Numbered from the stretch's first letter, positions 11,417 through 24,298 are shown. The stretch is 64,000 nucleotides of DNA from Carex sylvatica (GCA_964058845.1 CAXKVR010000418.1:1-64000); one strand, 5' to 3'. Made by a program: numbers and translations. The notes: a model not told the origin generated them from the letters alone.

Positions 11417-14400
11417 ATGGCGCGCGATAATTTTGGTCCTTCGACATGGGGCGTTTTCTCTAATGCCGTAGCTGGTGCTTCCGTCGGTACGATTTTGTAG
11501 TTGTTTAAAATGTCGTTTACCTCTTGTTAATCTATATTATTTTTCTTTCGAGATTTATTGAATTTGAATTAATTTTGTTATGAACCAGGTGTAATTGCAG
11601 TGACTTTCGTTTGTCCATTGGATGCAATCAAAACAAGATTACAAGTTCAGGGTTTGCCTCCTGGTAGAAAAGGTGAGTGCTTTCAAATTTGGAATGAAGT
11701 AATTATAAGAACAATTATTTCCTAATCAAGCAATTATTGATGCTAAGGGAATTACACTTATCTGATGGGTCCTTAAACTTATTTCATGATAAATGTTATA
11801 AACAAGACCAAAGGTGTGATTATTGGATTTTAGATATTGATACTTTCATTTGACTAAAATTAGGAACTGCTATGTTTATGCGGAATTAGCTTCAATTTTT
11901 TTGCTCCGTTTGAGTTATCAGTTACCAAATTGGTTTGGAGAGTACAAAATAAAGATCTAAGTTTCTGTATGTTTGCCTGAACAAACTAAAATGGCGAGAA
12001 TTCTTCCGTAAATATTTTTCTGCATGCTTTAAAACATGCTTTTTGTGTAAACTTCTACCTCATCATGTATGGATATATTTTTCTATTTTTGTGACAATGT
12101 CATCAATTAATTCCCTGAAAACCTGGGCATATACCCAGCTAGAACATAGAACATCATATCACATCACATCACGCCCCTCAATTTCCTTAAATTTTGTGAA
12201 TTATGCCTATTAAGTTTCTGATCTGCTATAGATAAAGGTTGCAAAAAGTAGGAATGCTTAGCATCGAAAGATCCCTCCTTCCCCATTTGAAGGAAATGAA
12301 GGAATGAGTGATACTCAAACACTTCTCATATCTTATCAGAGTATGTATTGCAGTCTTTATGCTTTTAGTAGCATGCATGATATATTGTGTGTGTAAAGTC
12401 TACAGAAAATATTCCTTATTTATGTAGTTCCGTAGTACAAAGTTTTCAACGGACTTGAAGGTTCTGGTACAATTGCAAAGATAAGATTATTTAAAACAAA
12501 ACTTCTTTTTTAGACATTATTTTATCTTTCACCAACTATTTTGGCATTGATTCCCAATTCGACAGTAAGTTCTCCCTTCTTTCTATTACTCAATGAAATT
12601 TATATTTCCAGGATCAATTTCAATGGAATTTATATATCCTTATATTGTGTACTTAAGTGACCATTCAGTCTTCCAACTATTTCCTACTTGTGTGACCATT
12701 CAGTCTCAATGAGGATATCGTTGCACTCAAAATATGGCCGCACTTGTGCTATTATTGAAGCACCGATATCCCCAAATAGAATCCAAATCTGTTTTGGCCC
12801 CTAACATTTTTGAAGTTCTTTATTTTGTCCAGACATTTGGATTTGAAAATTCACTCTCTCGGGACATTTGCAGTGAATAAGTGATTGGAAATCCCTGGCA
12901 ATTCTGATATGAACAAAATTTTCTTTTTCCTTTTTAAATTCATTACATATTAGCTTTTATTGGGGTTTCATTCATTTTTTTATTAGAAGTTTGTAATACC
13001 AAATGCTGCAGATCAGAATTTTTGAGTGTCAAATTGGCAATTTTGAATTCCATGGACCAAACAGGAAGTTGTTGGACTTTAGGCCCACTTGTCTGACTTT
13101 TCTTGCTTTATTTTTATTCTTAATATTCAGTACCAACATTAAATTTGGTTTATGTCATGCACCTATTGGTGATAGATTTGAAACTTTGTTGAGTTGAATA
13201 ATTTTTTCAGTTATTATATTTTATTTTATTGCATGGTGTTGTATTATACCAGGTGTATTTTAGCATATACGAGCAGCTCAAGAGCTTGTTGTCTTCAAAT
13301 GGTTAGTCTATTCTCTGCTCCAAATCTTTTGTTTAGTAATCTTTGTTTGCATAATTGGGCTTTTGTTGCTAGTTGCTACAAATCATACTGTAGAAGCCAT
13401 GTATTTTACCAGTATGTTTGTGATAGCATTTGCAATCTGGCTGCAATAGTAGTTTTGCTATTTTTTTGGTGTTTCTCTTAGTCCTCCTCATTTTTTATTA
13501 GCTATTTCCTTAAATCAAGGATAGTTGGAGGTAGGGGTGTTCAAATGGTCAGTCCAGTTAAAACCGAATTAACATAGTCAAACCAAAATTTTCTATTAGC
13601 TTCTACTTTGTAGTACTTCCCATTTTCTAACACCATTAATATTTTGGAATATGCTGTAATGATCTTTGCAGTTGCACCACTTAATGTGTTGATGAGTATC
13701 GGAAATTAATATTATTTTTGGACAAAACTTATTTTACTAAATGCTAATTATTATATCCGTTGAATGTAGACTCAAGGAATGAGAATTGGGGTCATACCAT
13801 ACAAAAGAATAACTGATGCTCTTAGACGAATAGCTCATGAAGAAGGCGTTAGAGGTTTATACAGGTACCTTATTTTTATTATTAGTATACTTTCTTATTA
13901 TTATTATCATTACCATTATTCTATTTAAAATCACGAGAATTGAAAATTTCATATCCATTCAAATTATTGTTGCTAAATTGTGATTTCTGTTCTTTTTATT
14001 TTTCTACAGTGGTCTTGTTCCGGCTTTGGCTGGTATCAGCCATGTGGCCATGCAGTTCTCTATTTATGAAAAAATCAAACTTTATCTTGCACAGAGGGGT
14101 ACCCTTTTTTCATATATTAATGAAAACAGCATAGAATAATTTGGTTTGATAGAACATAAAAGAAAAAAAAGGATAACAAATAAACACCCAAAAAAATCAA
14201 ACAATGGGTGGGCTTTGTAAAAATCTGGATTCAGAGATTCTTTTCTGAGAAAAAGAACCAGGAAAAAGAAAAAAAAGGAGAACCAATAACTATCCATGCC
14301 AGGAATGTCAAGACCTCAGAATAAGACAAGAAAGAAATTACTTTCTCGGTGTCATTTCTTGTAGTGAGTGAAGAAATGAAAAACAATAAAACATTCAAAT

Positions 14401-15440
14401 TACAATGACTTTGTTTTATGCAGATAACACTACTATAGACTCGTTACATTCTAGTGATGTTGCTATTGCTTCATCGGTCTAAAAATAATCGCTTCCACAT
14501 TGACATACCCTCATGAGGTACTTCATGTCTTTCTATATTCATGGTGTTTAGTTTTTTTTTTTCTCTTAGAGGGATTTAAGTGTAGGTTTTTGTTGTCCCT
14601 CTTTTTTTTATTCATTAGGGTAATTCTAGCATATATCCTACTTTTATGGTACATCAATTTGATATCACGAAAAATATTGTTGTAGTTGAAAATTACAGTT
14701 GCAAATGTGTTCTTAATTATTTTGACAGTGCATATCAAATTGAAGTAAAGTGGGTATTTTTATTTGTCATCCATTATAAAGTAATTAACTCCACTGTTAA
14801 AAAAATTGTCATCACTTTATCATGGGATTGTACTGTATAGCTTAATTGTAAATATTTTATTTTTTAATCCAAATTGTTAGTGGACATTTCGCATATAATT
14901 GTTTGGTGCAAGGCTAAACATCTTTCAAATCAGATGAAATTTGATACACACTACATAAGGGATTAAGAACACGTCTGCCATTTTAATTTTATAATTTGAA
15001 CGTATTTTTTTTCCTTCTGGATTTTGCACAAAAAGTTATTAATTTAAAAATTCCTGTTCGATGATCATTGTTATGAAAATTAATGAGTGAAAATAAACAA
15101 AATTAGTTGATTAGAATAAGGCATAACAGGATATTAAATCGAAATGGTGTACTTGTTAAAATCATATAATATACCAAAAAGGGAATACTGAGGTTTTTTG
15201 GACACTGCTTCCCAGATGCCTATCTGGTCACCAAAATCATGTCTATCTTTTTTTTATTTGCCTCTGAGAACTTAAAATGTTAGGTGGTGCAAGAGCAGGG
15301 ATTCCATCAAGAAAACAAGTACAAAGGCGTAATTGATTGCATGAGAAAGGTTCTTTACAAAGATGACATTTCTGGTTTTTACAGTGGTTGTGCAACAAAT
15401 TTACTGCGAACTACACCAGCAGCTGCCGCTACTTTTACTA
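11417..15440 (+). pseudogene. Broken second copy of the NDT1-like carrier gene
   Basis: Recognisable exons: 1 (11417-11486), 2 (11589-11672), 4 (13253-13301), 6 (13770-13864), 7 (14010-14098), 8 (14424-14518) and 9 (from 15284), with conserved splice sites. Damage: the acceptor and the first 72 nt of exon 3 are deleted, leaving a stump ending near 12570. Exon 5 is missing and about 150 bp of unrelated filler stands in its place. Exon 8 has a TCA-to-TAA nonsense change at 14480-14482. Exon 9 has lost 12 nt encoding an RTRL stretch. Exon 9 then breaks off at ACTAGT and runs into a PPR pseudogene. The promoter region of the left gene was not copied beyond about 300 bp. No functional carrier can be made. 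Transcription of a chimeric RNA is possible but cannot be seen here. Confidence 0.9.
13534..13592. repeat. Remnant of the intron-4 hAT-like element
   Basis: Begins 'gtaggggtgttcaaatgg' and follows the right end of the 4717-5177 element in mirrored orientation for about 58 bp. It then breaks off at 'aaccaaaatttt', the edge of the deletion that removed exon 5. Confidence 0.6.
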
Positions 15441-17003
15441 GTACAGGGATTCCTCATCGTCACTTCCTTCGTTCTCTTTTTCAAGCTCCGCCTCTTTTGC
15501 CACCTCCCTTCTCTCTCTCACCTCCTCTCCAAGCGTTCCTGCTCCACCTGAAAACCAGATCCAACAAAGATTCCAGCTTGGATCTGGGTTCTCAACCAGA
15601 TCTGGTACCCGATAAGGTTGAGCAGATGTGTAAGGTTATAAATGAGTCATTAACCTCTGACCGTGACATGGACTTGTTGCTGATTGAGTGTGACATTGGC
15701 CCCACACAGTCCCTAGTTGTCAGTGTCATAGATAGATTTCACCATGCCCACAAGCCGGCTTCCCGGTTCTTTCGCTGGGCTGGGTCTGTGGCCGATTTTG
15801 CACATGTTCCTGTTACCTACAACAAAATGCTCAATGTGTTAGGTAGAAACCGACAGTTCGAAATCCTGGTGAACCTTCTGGAAGAAATGGGAACATTTGC
15901 AATTGTTGTCTATGGAAAGTTTCAAAATTGCCATCCACTCCTTTGCGTTTTCCAGTCAGATTAAAAGGTGTTTATGGGTTTTTTAACTCATGAAAAGATT
16001 TGGGTTCGTTGCGGGTTTGGAGACCTTCAACTGTTTGTTGCATATGTTGGCCAAAGAAAAGCTTGGGAAGGAGGCACATAAGCTGTTTGGCAAAATGTTG
16101 GGCCGGTACACCCCTGATATTAGGACTTATACAGCACTGTTAGCTGGTTGGTGCAAGGTTAAGAACCTGGTTGAGGCATGTCGTGTTTGGAACGAGATGC
16201 TGGATCATGATTTGAAGCCTGATATTGCTGCCTATAATATAATGCTCGAAGGGTTACTCTACGGTCAAAAGAGATCAGAGGCCGTGAAGCTGTTTGATTT
16301 AATGAAGGCCAAGGGGCCAATTCCTAATACACAGACCTATACTATAATCATTCGCGCCTTTTGCAAAGGAAGAAAGATGGATTTGGCCCTTAGTGTTTTT
16401 GAAGAAATGCGGGTGGCCGGTTGTGAACCCAAGTGTTGCAATCTACACATGCTTGCTTACCGGGTTTGGTAATACGGGTCGAATGGATCGGGTTATCAGT
16501 TTACTAAGTCAAATGGAGGAATCAGGTCTTGCACCTGATTTGCACACTTACAATGCCGTCATCAAGCTCTTGACGAGCCATGACATGCCTGAAGAAGCAA
16601 ACCGGATCTACAAAAGCATGGTACAGAGAGGATTTGAACCCTCTATCAACACATATAACTTGATCATGAAGTCGTTGTTCTCTAGAAACCATGAAATGGG
16701 TTGTTGGGTATGGAAGGAGATTAGCAAGAAAGGGTCTCTCTTAATGCAAATTCCTACACTGTTTTTATAGCAGGTCATATACAGCATGGTCGAGTTAGAG
16801 AAGCGGAAAGGTACATATTAGAGATGGTAAACAAAGACATGAAGGCACCTCTGATTGACTACAACAAATTTGTATCCGATTTTTGTCGGGTGGGAGAACC
16901 CAATAAGTTGGAAGAAATGGCACAGAAGATGAGATTCAATAAGTTGAGCTGCAGGGCTGGGAAAGTTAGGGTTAGGATGGGACGTACCTATAACATACCG
17001 TAA
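15441..17003 (+). pseudogene. Decayed mitochondrial-type PPR gene fused to carrier exon 9
   Basis: In pieces it reads as a P-class pentatricopeptide repeat protein of the Arabidopsis At3g62470/At5g14820 type: FFRWAGS, then about ten PPR motifs such as TYTALLAGWCKVKNLVEA and TYTIIIRAFCKGRKMD, ending in LIDYNKFVSDFCRVGEP. The first part has the Arg/Ser/Leu/Pro-rich look of a mitochondrial targeting sequence. Breaks: a one-base insertion near 15902, TAA at 15984-15986, an extra A near 16431 and two extra bases near 16735. The last frame ends with TAA at 17001-17003. No start codon of its own is visible. Instead the frame is open from carrier exon 9 (15284) across the joint at 15440/15441 to 15964. 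Family members bind organelle RNA. This copy cannot make a full protein. Confidence 0.85.
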
Positions 17004-20000
17004 GGTGCTGGTTTTTTAAGTGATAGAGTCTAAAAGTTGTTCATAAATATTGTTCATAAATATTTTATTCATTCTGGCCCTGAAATCTTATTATTGAACC
17101 AGTATCTTATTGTTTAGTTTGTGTTCAGTGTATGCATGCATGAAACTTAGACTAAACCTTAGAAAGGAAAAAAAAAAGAGAACAGAAGATAAAGACAGTT
17201 CTCCTCAAACCTGACCAGCATATATGTCATGCTTATGCTTACGACCCAATAAAGCCACCTAAATCATCAAACAAGAGAAGCTCATAGAAGATATTATGTC
17301 CAAGTATGTGAATCCTATGAGATTTCATTCCGAACCAAACACCGCAAACTAAGACATAATTGGATGAGTCTTACTTAGCTGAGTAGATGAACTTCTATCA
17401 AATAATGATTTCGGACTTCGACAGTGGAATTATTGATCTGTATTACGGCACAATTTGTGCTATTCATATTACTATAGCCTCACTCCATAGATGGTATTAC
17501 CTTTCTGTATGACGAAATAATGATGCAATCTAAGGGTAAAGATTTCAACAGAGCAGGTTTGGCTTAAGATAGCACGTGGAGTACAGCTTCAGAAACAGCA
17601 CAGGATATGCTTAGTGTGCTGAGGTCAGGTGCACCAGAATATTGTATTTGGAAAGATCCCTTTTGCTTTCATGAGAAGAGGGATTAAATCAAGCATATGT
17701 CAATCAGGAAGTGGTACACACCCTTTGAATACGGTGGCACACTTACAATTAGAAATAATGCTAAACTGGAGAATTTTCAGAGAATTAGCAGGCACTCCCA
17801 CAAGTGATTCACTGTTGTAATAGGATTTAGTAGTTTGGTTGTTTTACTTTATTTTCAGTTAGGTATCAGTCTTTTGATTTGGGTATCAAATTTGTTTCAG
17901 GTACCACTGTACTAGTATGTTGTTTCAGATACTGGGAGAATCAATGGAATGTGACGATGTAAACTTATTTTTTAATTTTAATCTATGCCTACGGGCTTCC
18001 AATAAAAAACAAATCAATCATTTGACCAAAAAAAGAAGTTTACAGTGCTATCTGACAAAATAAAAACATAACGAACCATTTGTATTTGAATTTTAGAGTA
18101 AAATGAAAATGATAATTAAAAAAATCAATCATTACCTTATCATTCACTCAATTAAAAAAAATATTTACTTTTATTTTAATGACTCATTCTCTAAAATAGT
18201 AAAAGTCATAGTCATGTAGAGACCAAACATGATAATAGCACATTTTTTGGAATCCTATAGTGATAGTCATACTCATATGTGAACCAAACATAATAATGAC
18301 ACAATTCTCTAGAATGCTATTCCTTGATATTACATTATTGAAAATCTTTCTATTCCATGGCATGGTCTATAGCACGAACCAAATATCCAAATTTAAAACG
18401 GAACCCATGCATCTATAAATTCATTTTTTATGGATCATTATGATTGTCAACTTAACCATCATCAATGAATTCCAACCCTCACAAAATTAGTAATTTAAAT
18501 ATTTTTTTTTATAAATTTAGGCTTTTGAAATTTGAAGTCTGGATATCTAATTCTGCCTAGATATGGTGCAATAAAATAAGAACAATTATGTTTGTTTAAT
18601 TAAAATATTTACAAAAGTATAACTTGATTTGACTTGCACGGTGGAAAACTTTTATAATACTTTTCCCCTTATATTTTTATTAATACCACTATAAAAAAAA
18701 AACCACAAATTATGGAGATTTTATAAAAATATCAGGGCCTCTAAGTCAATATGTGATCCTATTATTTGAAAAATGCATATTTACGTTGAGGCCTCCCAAA
18801 AACTCAAAAAAGTACTGTAATATCAAGTTTTTGAGGGGTCTCAACGTAAATATGCTTTCTCCATAGAATGAGATCGTAGATTGACTTGAAGGTTCTGCTA
18901 TTTTTCGAAATCCTCAATTTCAGTAGTGTTTTAATTTCTTTTTTCTCTAAATGGTATTAATAAAAATTTCGGAATTTACCGTTGAAATAACTTGGATAGA
19001 TCATTATCCAAATTATTCGGGTTGTAATGAATGCTCATAATTTTTCTATTTCTAAAATGTTTTAAATTGAGTTCTAGATTCTCTAAGTACGGGTAAAGAG
19101 TCATGCTAATAAAAAAATTTAAAAATACTTATTTTGCCGCTTCATATATTTTGTGTGAAGTCGGTACTTGATAAGGTCAAGTTAGATCTGACTGTTTTAC
19201 TTAAATTTGTACGAATTTTAATGCAGATTTAAATGTAGATTCTGAATTTTTTTTTTGTCTCAGCTGAAAATATATTATCCCTGTAATGCCACAGATAATT
19301 TTCAATCCTTAAATTCATCATAATGGGAAAAAAAACATAGAGTTTAACTTTAAATGTCAAATTTTAAATTGTTGATTTCGATCTGCTTAACAAAAATGAA
19401 TGCACAAAAATATACAAACAAACTATAAAATTAAAAATTTGAAAACTTAAATTCTAATATTTTTTTTAAACTTAAATGCAAAAAACTATACAATTTTCAA
19501 CTCATACTAATTTATCCAATGCTTGTAATAAACAATGAAAGAAAAATATTTTTCTCCGGGTTAAAAAGGAATAGTTTTTTGGATCAAGAAAAATGAGAAC
19601 TTTCAAAAGGGCTTTGGTGAAAATGCTAACGGAAGGTTATATTTATTTTAAAAAATGTAAGCAGTATTGTCTCTTAGTCTTGTTTAGGTTAAAAGATGTG
19701 TGCAATACGTGGTAGTCGTTGTTGATGAAATCTTGCGCTTCGATACGATTTTGGAGAGAATCAAACTGTTTGTTGAACAACTGCCGTTACTAAAATTGCA
19801 CCAGTGACCAGTCTTTGTACTTCCCATAATTCAAATGATTGCAATCTAATCCAAGCCAACTAAGACTTGGCTTTCAAGCATCAATTGTGGAGCGACTTAG
19901 TATAAACGGGTTCGGGGTTCACGCGCTTAAATCCGGATCCGGATTGAAATCAAGACGCTGATTACAGGTAACAGGAGCTCGCGGTTTCAATCGGGCGCTT

Positions 20001-20110
20001 AATTTTTCAGTAATTACGGCATTACGCCCACAGACAACGGCGCCCGGTTTTAGATAATAATAAATTTATTTATTTAGGCGCCAAAAAAACGACACTAAGA
20101 AGAATTCGCA
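17004..20110. other. Gene-free interval after the PPR pseudogene
   Basis: No supported coding region. It includes what was probably the PPR 3' UTR, a CACTA-type MITE (18687-18928) and long AT-rich stretches. Around 19960-20100 the sequence becomes more GC-rich, but I recognise nothing in it. Confidence 0.5.
18687..18928. mobile_element. CACTA-like MITE (242 bp hairpin)
   Basis: It starts CACTA and ends TAGTG, and the halves fold on each other. The best-matched part is GCATATTTACGTTGAG, mirrored as CTCAACGTAAATATGC, around a short loop. No clear 3-bp target duplication is seen, so the exact ends may be off by a few bases. Confidence 0.6.
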
Positions 20111-20270
20111 TCCTCTGAGATATCTCATATTTTGCGTGACTTTAAGGAGAATCTCAACCGTTAAAATACATTCTACACGAATCTCAGAGCATAAATAATA
20201 CTGGCCCCCGCGCTATCCCCGAATAGACACCGGACACGTCGGTCATGCAAAATATGAGATATCTCAGAGA
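20111..20270. mobile_element. MITE with palindromic termini (160 bp)
   Basis: The left end TCCTCTGAGATATCTCATAT is mirrored at the right end (20243-20270, ATATGAGATATCTCAGAGA), about 28 bp on each side. Each terminus itself contains the perfect palindrome GAGATATCTC. A partial copy lies at 10619-10760. No target duplication could be made out. Confidence 0.65.
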
Positions 20271-21767
20271 ATACGTACCCGGCTAAGCAGGACCGGGACA
20301 CAGGACGGTAGGCGCCGCGTTCTGGCACTGTACTGTGTCAAATCTCGTGCCAAATAATACCTGGTGCATTTACGACGCCTCGGACTCGCTTAGATCGTGC
20401 CAAGTTGGCTATTAAACTAGCAGATCCTCTGTGGTTGATACGGTCTTCCACTCGGTGTATAAGTATAACCCTTCGATGGTTCTGCGCCTTAGGCCCACTT
20501 GTCAGTTGTCAGTTATACAACTGGTGTTCTATGCCACAGGAATCGGAATAGGTAATAACAATTAGCCCACCTATCGCCGCCAAGAGGCAAGTATTAAACT
20601 ATTAATCGTGGCTCATGAGTAAAACCTCGATCATAAAAGCGATCAATGAAACCGACAAGTGGGACCACCCAGTGGTCCCCTGTTACTATCTTAATATACC
20701 TTGCTTTGCTACGAGACCCCGACCGGGTATTTCTCTCCATTTGAATCGATACCGTTGGATAAAGTTTATAGTGAGATGTTCTGATCGCTCGAAAGGAACA
20801 GAGTCACAGACGATGGAATGGAGACGAACAGCGTCTTCGGGAGCCCGTTATGTTTTTCGGTTCAACCTTGAAAAATATCAATATTAAAATTCAACAGATA
20901 AACTACAAATAGCATTCAAATACTCTTCGAGATAAATAAATTTTTAGTTCAAAAATTAAATAAACACGTCTTATATTCTTGTGAACTTTTTATTGCTGGA
21001 GAAAATAAGCGTTTGTTTGTGATAATCTTGAAATATGAAAATTATCAATTTTATGCAATCATAAATTTTTGCAAATCTATGTTCAACAACAAATGGGTAC
21101 AAGATTTATTTACACTTTGCAATTTATAAACAGTTACAATGATAAATGAATTGAAATAAAACAATTATAACTTATGTTTTGTACAAATGATAATTATTTG
21201 TTTCAACAATACAAAAATTCGGATTCAATCTATAATTTAATATTTTCATGGGGAATATTTTAGGAAGCTGGTTTAATTGATTAAGCTAACCATTCAATTC
21301 AGTGTCATCTAATTACCTTTATCCTTCTTTCAAATTATTTTTTAGTATATATAGTAGTTGATCGGTGAATGTTAAGATAAAACTGACAAGTTGATTCATT
21401 TTTTTTTTCACTGTCATGATTCGTTCTCTAAAATGTAAAATGCATCACATATAAATAAAAAAAATAGCTGATTTTTACAATTCGAATCCTGCATATAATT
21501 AAAAACTGCCTAAATTATTACAATTTGAATCATTCGTGACATAATTAGGTAAATATTTAGATAAAAATGTTAAATTTTTTATTGAAAAATTCAAATTCTT
21601 AATATATTTAGTTTTATGTGCCTATCTTCGTATTCGAAAAGTGATCAGTTGGCAATTTGTATAACTGTGTTTGGATCTAACTTTTTTCTGATCTGACATG
21701 TTTTCATTTAAGAATTGTTAAAACTTTCAATTTTTTATGTATATCAAATGAAAGAATTCAATATCTG
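20271..21767. other. Gene-free interval
   Basis: One 90-codon frame (20615-20887) has no recognisable family. The rest is AT-rich and featureless to my reading. Confidence 0.4.
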
Positions 21768-21781
21768 TTTAATAAATATAG
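21768..21781. repeat. Target duplication, left (MULE)
   Basis: The 14 bases TTTAATAAATATAG occur here and again at 22931-22944, flanking the element. MULE duplications are 9-11 bp, so a few of the 14 matching bases are probably chance or belong to the element end. Confidence 0.75.
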
Positions 21782-22930
21782 GAAAAAAAAAATTTATGCC
21801 ACTCCAAAACATGAAAATTAGAAAATTGCTACCACAAAACTTAAAATTAGTTGTTTGTCACTCTAAATAAATTTATCAAATTGCCACAATTATACATCTA
21901 ATCTATATATTTGATTAAAATTATTCTGAAAAATAATGTATAAAAAAACGTACTTTAGTATTTCCAATATTACCCTTCAATTGACAAATCAAATTCCGAC
22001 TGTTGTCTCCCGTACTTCATTTCTCTTCGCCAACCCCACTAGAAACCCTTCTACTCACAAGTCTCTTTCAACCAAGATTCAATTCTACAAATCCTTAGAA
22101 AAACAAAAATGGGATTTCTCGATCAATTCAGAAAACCAAAGCTCGAATCATTTTTGCGTTCTACTTATACCCCTTCGTAACCTTACAATTTTAGTCTAAT
22201 CGTTTCTCTCTCATTGCCATTGTTAAAAGCTGCTGGTTCGGTGGGACCCACATATGGGAGAACATGTCGAGGAGGTCTACCTCAATAGGTAGCGATGGTG
22301 GTATCCACAAGGCTTCTTCACCTCAACATGTTAAGCAAGCAGACGAGAAGGAAAAAAGCAAGGGGTCACCTTCGTCTGGTGCGGGGCTCACACTCAGGCG
22401 GAGGGAGTTTCTCCTGTGGTCTAATTTGTCAATGGATGCATCATGTTCGTCTGGATGCATCCACAGATTCCTTCTATAGCTATGCTTCGACTGGCCGGAT
22501 CGGGTGAAGGCTTTCGGGTGGTAGTACCATTAGCAGTAGCTACACTAGTGGATTAGTGGGTCGACGGAGCAACATCTTCTCTTGACCCGGTAAAGATAAA
22601 TTTGGTGTTGGTATTGGACTCACACTTAAGGAGACGCATGGTGGGAGAGATGTGCTTGGATCACTGCCACTACTAGTAATGTTTACCAGTATATTTTGGT
22701 ATATTACTGAAAATGTTTACTAGTATATCGTGATATGAATTCAGGGGTATTTTAGTCCGTATATAAATTTATTGTATTTTTAGAATAATTTTAATCAAAT
22801 ATATAGATTAGATGTATAATTGTGGCAATTTGATAAATTTAATGGCTTTAGAGTGACAAATAACTAATTTCATATTTTGGGATGGCAATTTCCTAATTTC
22901 TATGTTTTGGAGTGGCATAAATATATATTT
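21782..22930. mobile_element. Non-autonomous Mutator-like element with long TIRs
   Basis: About 150-bp terminal inverted repeats (21782-21935 and about 22775-22930), near 88 percent alike by eye. They share 'tttatgccactccaaaaca', 'ttgccacaattatacatc' and 'atatatttgattaaaatta'. The direct repeat at 21768-21781 and 22931-22944 fits the 9-11 bp duplication of Mutator elements. The interior (about 21940-22770) is much more GC-rich than the arms around 22230-22680 and has open frames of 60-90 codons, but no transposase. It may carry a captured host gene fragment (Pack-MULE type). I do not recognise the source. Confidence 0.75.
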
Positions 22931-22944
22931 TTTAATAAATATAG

Positions 22945-24298
22945 TATTTAAATTTGTATTCTATCATTGTGTATGAAATTAAATAGCCAATAATTTCAAA
23001 AGATGTGCAAATTTGTGTTGTATTATCTATCATGATAATATATAAGTAGTGTAACTAAATTATATTCAGCGCAAAAATAATGTATTAAAAAGGTGGCTAA
23101 GTCATCTCTATAAATTAAAATTTTAAAAAAAAATTCATTAAATTCATTAAATTTTATAATTTTTGTATATGTTATAGCCCCTTCATAATATAAAATTAAA
23201 CTCAACTTGATTTTCTAGCCCTTTAATTTCAATTTTTTCCTGATTATATTGACAAACGGTTTTTACTAGAAATCAATATATAACACGTATAGCAATACGA
23301 GTTGTTTGGATAAGTTGTTTGATTTTTTTTTTCTATAAAGTTGTACAATAAAATTTTATGATCTTCTATTTTTGAATAACTAAAGTTATCTAATAATGAA
23401 ATGAACCAATCGTCCCTCCTTAAAAAAAGGGAAAAAGTAAGAAACAAACATATTTATTGCTAAATATACAATATATTATTCAGTACAAAAATATAACTTG
23501 TAATAACTTGATGATTTATGACTTGCTATTTGATGTCAATATTAATCAAATGCATTTACAAAATTCCAACCGTACCATTTATTTAAGGCACTTTATTTTA
23601 ATTTATAACATCATGATATGATATTAGTTCTTACTATTTATATATATTTTTCGCTATAACACTGCAAACTAAAAAAAATAAAGATAAAGCTTAAAAGCTG
23701 GATGTTTTACTTTTGTGAAGGTATAAAATTATCCGAATGTTGAAGGTTTGATTCGAATATTCTGCTTTTCGATGAGCTGGTGCTCCAGGCGCAGGGTATA
23801 ATTTCCTTCTTACAGGGGCTGATAAAAGCGACCCCACCCTTACATAGCGATTTCTTTCTTTTCTCGTTTTAGCCTCTCATTGGAGCCGAGCCGCCTTCCC
23901 CATTCTCTCTTTCTCTCTCTCGCGAGGTACGGTACCCCGAACATATCTCCTTTATTTTTTATCAAAAAAAAAAAATGAAAAAAATTACTTATTTGAAAAA
24001 ATATAACGAACAAAACTGAAATTACGGGAGAAGGAACGAAGCCGGGATGAAAGAGAGAAAAATACAAGCGAACAGCCCACGGAATAAAACTTGAAATAAA
24101 TAAAAATAAAGAGAGGGTAATCTCGTAATTGTATCTGGATAAATAAAGCTACTATTCTGGCTGCCTCAATCTCGTGCGTTGAGGAAAAAAAAAAAAATGA
24201 GAGAATTTTTTTCCGAGAGATAATCGAAGTATAAATTAAAGGTAGAAGATGTTGGGCTTCAGAATTTGAATTTTGGAATTAGTTTTGTAGGATTGGAC
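22945..24298. promoter_or_regulatory. Upstream region of the RING-PHD gene
   Basis: AT-rich up to about 23800, then pyrimidine-rich and 5'-UTR-like. A short upstream frame of eight codons (ATG at 24198, stop at 24222-24224) lies before the chosen start at 24299. No convincing TATA box position could be fixed. Confidence 0.35.

Larger units (their letters stand above)
11112..15440 (+). repeat. Right arm of the inverted duplication (carrier locus)
   Basis: Inverted copy of 2255-7666, including 5' UTR and introns. It starts at CCAACAAATTC in the former 5' UTR and stops at ACTAGT within exon 9, where PPR-gene sequence begins. The arm is shorter than its partner because of internal deletions (exon 3 region, exon 5 region). 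Confidence 0.85.

Noticed and set aside
17629..17820. A 63-codon frame after the PPR pseudogene
   Set aside because: No resemblance to PPR or any other family. Likely 3' UTR or random.
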